From positions 1-11,521 of the forward strand of contig CALMAR010000204.1 of NCBI GenBank assembly GCA_937859855.1: a stretch of DNA of 11,521 bases, read 5' to 3'. The translations under genes and the position numbers were made by a program. The notes under the pieces were generated by a model, which saw only the letters and a list, made by a program, of their open reading frames with translations, was not told the DNA's origin and did no database searches. This document shows positions 6,891-11,521 of the stretch, in pieces (the stretch's first letter is position 1; each line of letters opens with the position of its first letter). Origin of the DNA: an uncultured Kineosporia sp. Its GTDB lineage: Bacteria > Actinomycetota > Actinomycetes > Actinomycetales > Kineosporiaceae.

Positions 6891-6906
6891 ATTACAACGT
6901 TGCAAT
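6891..6906. promoter_or_regulatory. Candidate LacI-family operator in the GH31/GH87 divergent region
   Basis: ATTACAACGTTGCAAT matches its own reverse complement at 14 of 16 positions; only the fourth pair from each end is mismatched. The centre is a CG step inside CAACGTTG, the pattern typical of LacI/PurR/CcpA-class operators. Similar half-sites occur at 6856-6860 (CAACG) and 6879-6883 (CGTTG). For the GH87 gene, TTGCAA (6900-6905) and GACAAG (6923-6928) at 17-bp spacing make a weak promoter overlapping the site. On the minus strand the site overlaps a TAATAC hexamer. Its place between two glycosidase genes with a LacI gene next door makes this the best operator candidate in the region. Confidence 0.55.
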
Positions 6907-7012
6907 GCGACAATTCTTGCTGGACAAGCTCACATCACCTGCGACCGGCACAGGCCGGCGCGCCGTCCCCGTCAGCATTCCCGGCCGTGGACCCTGAGGA
7001 GCGCAACATCTC

Positions 7013-9526
7013 ATGAAGAGAACTGTTCAGGGCGCCGCACTCGCGACGCTGACCGCTGCCCTGCTGGTCATACCGATTCGCAGCGCGAGCGCCGCAGTCA
7101 CGGTTGCGCCTTCCGTCTCGGGAGCTGCCTCATCGAGCAGCGCGTCGCTCGACAAGGCGCCGGGGGTCGGGGCGAGGACGCCGTTCGTCGAATATCAAGC
7201 CGAGCGCGCCCGGACCAACGGCACGGCGGTCGGCCCGGACTGGGCCTACGGGACCCTGGCCGCCGAGGCCGTGAACCGGAAGGCGGTGCGGCTGCAGGGC
7301 ACCGGCCGCTACGTCCAGTTCACGCTGGCCAAGGCCGCCAACGCGGTCGACGTCCGCCTCAGCGTCCCTGACTCCGCCGACGGCGCCGGGATCGACTCGA
7401 CGCTCGGCGTCGTGGTCGGCGGCAAGCGGATCAGCACCCTGGACGTCACCTCGCGCTACAGCTGGTACTACGGGGTCTACCCGTGGTCCAACGATCCCGC
7501 CGACGGAGGCCGCCGCCAGCTGTACGACGACTCCCGGGTCATGTTCGGGAAGACCCTGCCGGCCGGGACCAAGGTCCGGCTGCAGGTCGGCGCCGCCGAC
7601 AACGCGCCCTGGTACGTCGTCGACGAAGCCGACTTCGAGAACGTGGCCGCCCCGGCTCACGAACCCGCCGGTGCCGTCTCGATCGCAGACTTCGGCGCCG
7701 ACCCCACCGGCAAGGCCGACTCCAGCGACGCCATCCAAAGGGCCATCGACAGCGCGTCCGGCACCGGCAAGACGGTCTGGATCCCGCAGGGCACCTTCAC
7801 CGTCACCCGGCACCTGATCGTGGACAAGGTCACCGTCACCGGGGCCGGTCCCTGGTACAGCGTCCTGCACGGCAAGGGGGTCGGCGTCTACGGCAAGTAC
7901 AACCCCACCCCGAGCAGCAACGTGCACCTCTCCAGTTTCGCCATCTTCGGCGAAGTGCAGGAACGCAACGATTCGGACCAGGTCAACGGCATCGGTGGCG
8001 CGCTCGGCGACTCCACCGTCGACAACGTCTGGATCCAGCACACCAAGGTCGGTGGATGGTTCGACGGGCCGTTCACGAACCTGAAGATCACCCGGGTGCG
8101 GATCCTGGACCAGACCGCGGACGGCGTGAACTTCCACGACGGGATCACCAAGTCCTCGGTCACCGACAGCTTCATCCGCAACACCGGTGACGACGGATTG
8201 GCCATGTGGTCGGACCAGAACCCGGACACGGATGACACGTTCGCCCGGAACACCGTCCGGTCCCCCATCCTGGCCAACACCGTCGGAATCTACGGCGGCA
8301 GCGACAACACCGTCGCCCACAACCTGCTCACCGACACAGTCACCCAGGGCGGCGGCGTCCAGGTGGCCAACCGGTTCGGCTCCGTCCCGCTGGCCGGTAC
8401 CACCACCGTCGACAGCAATGTCCTGGACCGCACCGGCACGCTCGACCTGTTCTCGCACATCGGCAACGGTGCACTCCTGTTCTGGGCCGCCGACTCCGCC
8501 ATGACGGGCACCATCAACGTCCCCCGGAACCTGATCCACAACAGCGCCTACGAAGCGATCCAGTTCCTCGGCGACCCCATCACCAACGTCCACTTCGACC
8601 GGGACGTGATCGACAAGACCGGCACCTTCGCGCTGCAGCTCAACACCTCCGGCTCCGCCACCTTCCGCCGGGTGACCGCCACCCGGCTCGGCGCGGCCGG
8701 GCGCTACGACTGCGACTCGGGGTTCCAGGTCACCGATCTGGGTGGCAACCGAGGGTGGAACACCAGCCAGTGCGGGTACCCGGCTCCGGGGCCGCTGACC
8801 GTCACCGACCTCGGAAATACGCTGGCCTTCCAGACGGACGCCATCGGCAACCCCAGTGACCCGCAGACCGTCACCATCACCAACCCGTCCTCGAAGCCGG
8901 TCCGGATCGCATCCGTGACGATCACGGGCGCCTTCACCGTGTCAACGACCTGCGGCGACGTCCTCGCACCCGGAGCCAGTTGCACCGCGACCGTCCGGTT
9001 CGTGCCGACCCAGCGAGGCGATCGCCAGGGTGCCCTCACCATCTCCGACGGCACGCCGGCCGGCCGTTACCAGGTCTACGTCCACGGGCAGGTGATCGCC
9101 AGCACCGTCGGCAACCTCGCCGCCGGTAGGACGGTCACGGCCAGCAGCGCTCACGACGGCTACCCCGCGAGCAACGCCACCGACTCCGACACGGACACCT
9201 ACTGGGAAGGCGTCGACTTCCCGGCCAGTCTCACCGTCGACCTGGGCCAGAGCACCACCGTCGCCCGCGTCCAGCTCAAGCTGAGCGGGGGCTGGGGCGG
9301 ACGGGTCCAGAACTTCCAGGTCCTGGGCAGCAACGACGGCACTACGTTCACCTCCATCGTGCCGGCCACCGACTACACCTTCGATCCGACCGCCAACAAC
9401 AACACGGTCGTCATCAACTTCGCGGCCGCGCAGTTCCGGTACATCCAGGTGGTGGGTACGACGAACAACGGCGCCACCTCCGCCCAGGTCGCCGAGTTCG
9501 AGGTGTACGCGACCGCGGCGCCCTGA
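7013..9526 (+). CDS. Secreted GH87-type alpha-1,3-glucanase (mutanase/mycodextranase) with choice-of-anchor and F5/8C domains
   Basis: This 837-residue exported enzyme would cut alpha-1,3-glucan internally. The signal peptide spans residues 1-27 (KR, hydrophobic core, ASA|A). Residues ~55-212 form an EYQAE-type beta-sandwich that includes SRYSWYYGVYPW. A right-handed beta-helix (~220-590) opens with DFGADPTGKADSSDAIQ and contains GAGPWYSVL, SDQVNGIGGA and DNVWIQHTKVG. Asp370 (TADGVNFH) and Asp393/Asp394 (NTGDDGLAMW) have the same 23/24-residue spacing that I recall for the three catalytic Asp of Paenibacillus GH87 (1045, 1068, 1069). Residues ~596-695 are an Ig-like choice-of-anchor D domain with Cys647/Cys657, and ~701-835 an F5/8 type C (CBM32-like) domain, probably for binding glucan or cell walls. 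GAGGAG lies 11 bases before the ATG. A general pectate-lyase-3 annotation would miss the GH87 features. Shares its control region with the GH31 gene. Family call strong; exact linkage specificity inferred. Confidence 0.88.
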   Translation: MKRTVQGAALATLTAALLVIPIRSASAAVTVAPSVSGAASSSSASLDKAPGVGARTPFVEYQAERARTNGTAVGPDWAYGTLAAEAVNRKAVRLQGTGRYVQFTLAKAANAVDVRLSVPDSADGAGIDSTLGVVVGGKRISTLDVTSRYSWYYGVYPWSNDPADGGRRQLYDDSRVMFGKTLPAGTKVRLQVGAADNAPWYVVDEADFENVAAPAHEPAGAVSIADFGADPTGKADSSDAIQRAIDSASGTGKTVWIPQGTFTVTRHLIVDKVTVTGAGPWYSVLHGKGVGVYGKYNPTPSSNVHLSSFAIFGEVQERNDSDQVNGIGGALGDSTVDNVWIQHTKVGGWFDGPFTNLKITRVRILDQTADGVNFHDGITKSSVTDSFIRNTGDDGLAMWSDQNPDTDDTFARNTVRSPILANTVGIYGGSDNTVAHNLLTDTVTQGGGVQVANRFGSVPLAGTTTVDSNVLDRTGTLDLFSHIGNGALLFWAADSAMTGTINVPRNLIHNSAYEAIQFLGDPITNVHFDRDVIDKTGTFALQLNTSGSATFRRVTATRLGAAGRYDCDSGFQVTDLGGNRGWNTSQCGYPAPGPLTVTDLGNTLAFQTDAIGNPSDPQTVTITNPSSKPVRIASVTITGAFTVSTTCGDVLAPGASCTATVRFVPTQRGDRQGALTISDGTPAGRYQVYVHGQVIASTVGNLAAGRTVTASSAHDGYPASNATDSDTDTYWEGVDFPASLTVDLGQSTTVARVQLKLSGGWGGRVQNFQVLGSNDGTTFTSIVPATDYTFDPTANNNTVVINFAAAQFRYIQVVGTTNNGATSAQVAEFEVYATAAP

Positions 9527-9543
9527 CCGACGCCGCACCGGCG
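9515..9543 (+). terminator. Overlapping GC hairpins at the GH87 stop codon
   Basis: GCGGCG (9515-9520) pairs with CGCCGC (9531-9536) around the stop codon. Alternatively CGCCG-CAC-CGGCG folds at 9531-9543. Either could end transcription before the convergent ABC genes. There is no T-tract. The rest of the 246-bp gap to 9773 shows no supported gene. Confidence 0.3.
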
Positions 9544-9772
9544 CTGCCACCAAGCATCACGCTGCTCCACGCACGCGTCGGGACCGCGCGGCTGAACGTA
9601 TTCACTGTGTGCATCTACCGTGTTCTCGCCGAATTACGCAGGCCGCGGAGTTCTGAGCACGGCATGCCGATCGCCACCCTCGACCAGACCCCCGGTTCTG
9701 GCGGGGCGTGCGCTGAAGCTCGCCCCCGGACGATGCCGCGGGCAACTGCATCAGGGCTGCGCTATCTGCTGA

Positions 9773-11281
9773 TCAGGTCTCACTTTGGTGAATCGCACGC
9801 AGGAGTTCATGCTCGTGGGCGTTGGGGCCGTCAATCTCGGCGACGACGGATCCTGAGCGCAGCACGAGGACGCGATCGCACACCAGTGAGTAGTCGCTGA
9901 AGTCACTGGACTGGAAGAGCACCGCGCACGACGAAGTCGCCATCTCACGAATCACTTTGAAGATTTCGATCTTCGCGCCCACATCCACACCTCGTGCGGG
10001 ATCCTCCAGCAGGAGCACCTTGGGAGCTGTCAGCCGCCATTTCGCGAAGACGACCTTCTGCTGATTGCCCCCGGACAGTGAACCAGCCTTGTCTTCGATC
10101 GATGCGATGCGCGAGGGTATGCCGCGCAAACCCCTCAGGGCCTTCTGCACCAGACGATTGGGGGTAAGCAGGAAGGATTTGTCGAGAACGGCTGTGTGGG
10201 CGGAGGCGACGTTGTCTCGTATGGACGATTCAAGAGCCAATCCGTCTTGAGCACGGTCCGAAGGAACGAGTGCGATCCCTCGGCGCACTGCCTCCGTCGG
10301 CGACTTCGGTGCGCCGGCGGAGTCGAGGATGTGCGATGCTCCGCTGTACCCCTGTTCCACCCCGAAGAGCAGGCGCATGATGTCTGTCGCGCCGCATCCC
10401 TCCAGGCCGGCAAGCCCGACGATCTCACCCGATCTGACGTCCAGATCCAGGTCGCGAAGCACGGGCGAGTTGATGTTCCGCAGTTGCACTGCGTTCGATC
10501 CCGTGTGTTCCCCCTCCGTGCGTTCGGTCAGGGACGGCGGCTCCTGTCCGAGCATCAGGTTGATCGTCTGCTGGATGGTCAAGTCACCGGCGAGTCCGGA
10601 GAACACCAGTTGTCCGTCGCGCAACACAGAGACCGAGTCAGCGAGCGCGAAGACCTCTTCGAGTCGATGAGATACGTAGACGATCGCGACTCCTCGGTCA
10701 CGCAGCTTTCGCACGACCGAAAACAATCGTTCGGACTCGTGCTGGCGAAGAGCTGAGTTGGGTTCGTCGAGGATCAGGACCGTGGCGTCCACCAACAGCG
10801 CTTTCGCGATCTCCAGCATCTGCCGCAGCGGAAGCGACATCTCCTCGACCGGCACGTCGAGGTCGACATCCAGTTCTAGATCCGCCAGGACCGGGCGCAC
10901 ACGCGCTTCCATGGCGGCTCGGTCGACCAAGCCCAGCGCGGTCACGGGAAACACGCCGTTCGTCAGGTTCTCGACGGCATCCAGAGTCGGGAACAACAAG
11001 GTCTCCTGGAAGACCGTGGCCACCCCACAACGGTTGGCCTCGAGAACGGACCCGAACGTGACGTCGTGTCCGTCCAGACAGATGGATCCCGCGTCAAGCG
11101 TTTCCGCACCGGCGAGGATCTTCATGAGTGTGGACTTGCCGGCCCCGTTCTCTCCGAGGACGGCGTGGACCTCGCCCCTCCGCAGAGTCAGGTTGACACC
11201 TTTAAGTACTCGGGTTCCCCCGTATGCCTTGTCGATGCCGGTGAGAACGCATACCTCGCTGTCTTCCTGCCCGGGCTTCAC
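9773..11281 (-). CDS. Sugar ABC transporter ATPase with two nucleotide-binding domains (RbsA/MglA type)
   Basis: This 502-residue ATPase of the CUT2 class would power sugar import at the membrane. The first domain has Walker A GENGAGKST (43-51), Q-loop VFQETLLFP (90-98), Walker B VLILDEP (168-174) and switch His205 in VYVSHRLEEV; its signature is degenerate (MSLPLRQ). The second has the expected degenerate Walker A (GLEGCGATD), a full LSGGNQQK signature (402-409), and Walker B LLLEDPARGVDVGAK, where the usual Asp-Glu pair reads Glu-Asp (426-427). The second domain of this family is normally less active. It starts with GTG one base after the permease stop (TGA-G-GTG), with GAGGA about 11 bases upstream, so the two are translationally coupled. 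No binding-protein gene follows before the convergent GH87 gene. Third positions look less G/C-biased than in the glucanase. Family firm; transported sugar unknown, and a role in glucan-product uptake is only possible. Confidence 0.93.
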   Translation of the reverse strand: MKPGQEDSEVCVLTGIDKAYGGTRVLKGVNLTLRRGEVHAVLGENGAGKSTLMKILAGAETLDAGSICLDGHDVTFGSVLEANRCGVATVFQETLLFPTLDAVENLTNGVFPVTALGLVDRAAMEARVRPVLADLELDVDLDVPVEEMSLPLRQMLEIAKALLVDATVLILDEPNSALRQHESERLFSVVRKLRDRGVAIVYVSHRLEEVFALADSVSVLRDGQLVFSGLAGDLTIQQTINLMLGQEPPSLTERTEGEHTGSNAVQLRNINSPVLRDLDLDVRSGEIVGLAGLEGCGATDIMRLLFGVEQGYSGASHILDSAGAPKSPTEAVRRGIALVPSDRAQDGLALESSIRDNVASAHTAVLDKSFLLTPNRLVQKALRGLRGIPSRIASIEDKAGSLSGGNQQKVVFAKWRLTAPKVLLLEDPARGVDVGAKIEIFKVIREMATSSCAVLFQSSDFSDYSLVCDRVLVLRSGSVVAEIDGPNAHEHELLRAIHQSET

Positions 11282-11282
11282 C

Positions 11283-11521
11283 TCAGCCGGTCCTCAGACG
11301 GGTGGCGCGAAGGCGTCGGATAGTCGAATCGAGCCCCACGGCCGCCACGATGACAGTGCCCGTAACGATGTAGCCGAGGTTTGCCGAAACGCCGAACTGG
11401 ATCAGTGAAGCCTGAATCAGGCTAATGAGGATAGACCCCAGAACAGCTCCCCAAACCGTGCCCGGGGCCCGGCCCCGGGGCGTTCGCGAGATGCGCGCCG
11501 GCGCGAAGCGCGGGGCAGCGG
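11283..11521 (-). CDS. Sugar ABC transporter permease, C-terminal end (RbsC type, cut by window edge)
   Basis: I translated this frame by hand. It ends with TGA at 11285-11283 and is open to the window edge. The last 59 residues start GTVWGAVLGSILISLIQ, continue through FGVSANLGYIVTGTVIVAAVGLD, and end in a basic tail (RRLRATRLRTG). This is the typical C-terminus of RbsC/BPD_transp_2 permeases: a conserved G-V-W-G turn, two hydrophobic segments and a basic cytoplasmic tail. It lies one base before the ATPase gene and would form the channel of the same importer. From about 11463 outward the open frame reads Pro/Arg/Ala-rich and no longer resembles a permease, where the family normally has a GG-rich membrane stretch before this turn. 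The gene is therefore either truncated by the junction or followed into unreliable end sequence. Confidence 0.75.
   Translation of the reverse strand, partial: AAPRFAPARISRTPRGRAPGTVWGAVLGSILISLIQASLIQFGVSANLGYIVTGTVIVAAVGLDSTIRRLRATRLRTG
11463..11521. other. Extremely GC-rich end segment, possible junction or contig-end artefact
   Basis: Only about 8 of these 59 bases are A or T, far fewer than in the adjoining permease sequence. It contains repeated CCCGGGG blocks (11461-11467 and 11474-11480) and the self-complementary GCGCCGGCGC. None of the three minus-strand frames reads like a permease. I see no recognised element in it. Confidence 0.4.

Larger units (their letters stand above)
6644..7012. 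other. 369-bp divergent regulatory region between GH31 and GH87 genes
   Basis: No gene is supported here; frames crossing it are antisense continuations. It holds a LacI-type near-palindrome (6891-6906), three nearby CAACG/CGTTG half-sites in addition to those within it, a 20-bp inverted repeat (6823-6842), and the GAGGAG ribosome binding site of the GH87 gene (6996-7001). The operator lies 247 bp before the GH31 start, so if GH31 is transcribed from near it, the GH31 mRNA has an unusually long leader. Confidence 0.6.

Noticed and set aside
7130..8593. 487-codon minus-strand open frame opposite the GH87 gene
   Set aside because: Composition is dominated by Val, Gly, Asp and Arg with no domain; the opposite strand has a signal peptide and catalytic motifs.
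7676..8770. Beta-helix read as a pectate lyase
   Set aside because: The fold opening (DFGADPTG) is shared with pectate-lyase-3 proteins, but the N-terminal sandwich, SDQVNGIGG, HTKVG and the three spaced Asp fit GH87 better.
9670..9715. Possible terminator hairpins CCAGA/TCTGG and CCCC/GGGG in the convergent gap
   Set aside because: Stems are only 4-5 bp and mutually exclusive, with no T-tract; too weak to list.
9607..9900. 97-codon plus-strand frame after the GH87 gene
   Set aside because: It runs into the antisense of the ABC ATPase, has no ribosome binding site and resembles no family.
1..11521. tRNA/rRNA genes, CRISPR arrays, transposases, phage attachment sites
   Set aside because: None seen on either strand by eye; no regularly spaced repeats beyond the three 18-bp units and no transposase-like frame.

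Overview
The window reads as chromosomal DNA from a high-GC Gram-positive organism, most likely an actinomycete. Four things point that way: the strong G/C bias at third codon positions, frequent GTG/TTG starts, long antisense reading frames, and the gene content (TrmB- and LacI-type regulators, large secreted glycosidases with accessory domains). I cannot name the genus. No tRNA, rRNA, CRISPR array, insertion sequence or prophage gene was seen.

Left module (1-2832). Leftward transcription gives a stand-alone aryl-acid adenylating enzyme (TTG start at 2103, end 448), then a TrmB-family regulator cut by the window edge (start 363). Divergent from the ligase is a small RBBP9/YdeN-type serine hydrolase (ends 2832). 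Two near-identical operator-like inverted repeats, CTAC-N4-GTAG, lie before the ligase (2131-2142) and before the regulator (410-421), each in the same register over a -10-like hexamer. This suggests an autoregulated circuit. The ligase's acid-pocket residues look more like salicylate enzymes than 2,3-dihydroxybenzoate enzymes, yet there is no NRPS, carrier protein or salicylate synthase in view.

Central module (2945-9543). A LacI-family regulator and a cytoplasmic GH31 alpha-glucosidase run leftward. A secreted GH87-type alpha-1,3-glucanase (mutanase/mycodextranase family) runs rightward from the same 369-bp divergent region. That region holds a LacI-style near-palindrome with central CG (6891-6906). 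The logical reading is an alpha-1,3-glucan utilisation locus: the GH87 enzyme cuts the polymer outside the cell, the GH31 enzyme finishes the oligosaccharides inside, and the LacI protein senses a breakdown product.

Right module (9773-11521). On the minus strand, converging on the glucanase gene, are the end of a sugar ABC permease (RbsC type) and, one base later, a two-domain RbsA/MglA-type ATPase. No substrate-binding protein is visible. This CUT2-type transporter usually carries monosaccharides, so a link to the glucan genes is possible but unproven. The last ~59 bp are extremely GC-rich, and the permease similarity stops there abruptly, which may mark a contig end or a junction.

The central module is a coherent example of known families. 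The least familiar unit is the TrmB/aryl-ligase/hydrolase module with its paired operators. All family assignments are from memory of motifs; no search was run.
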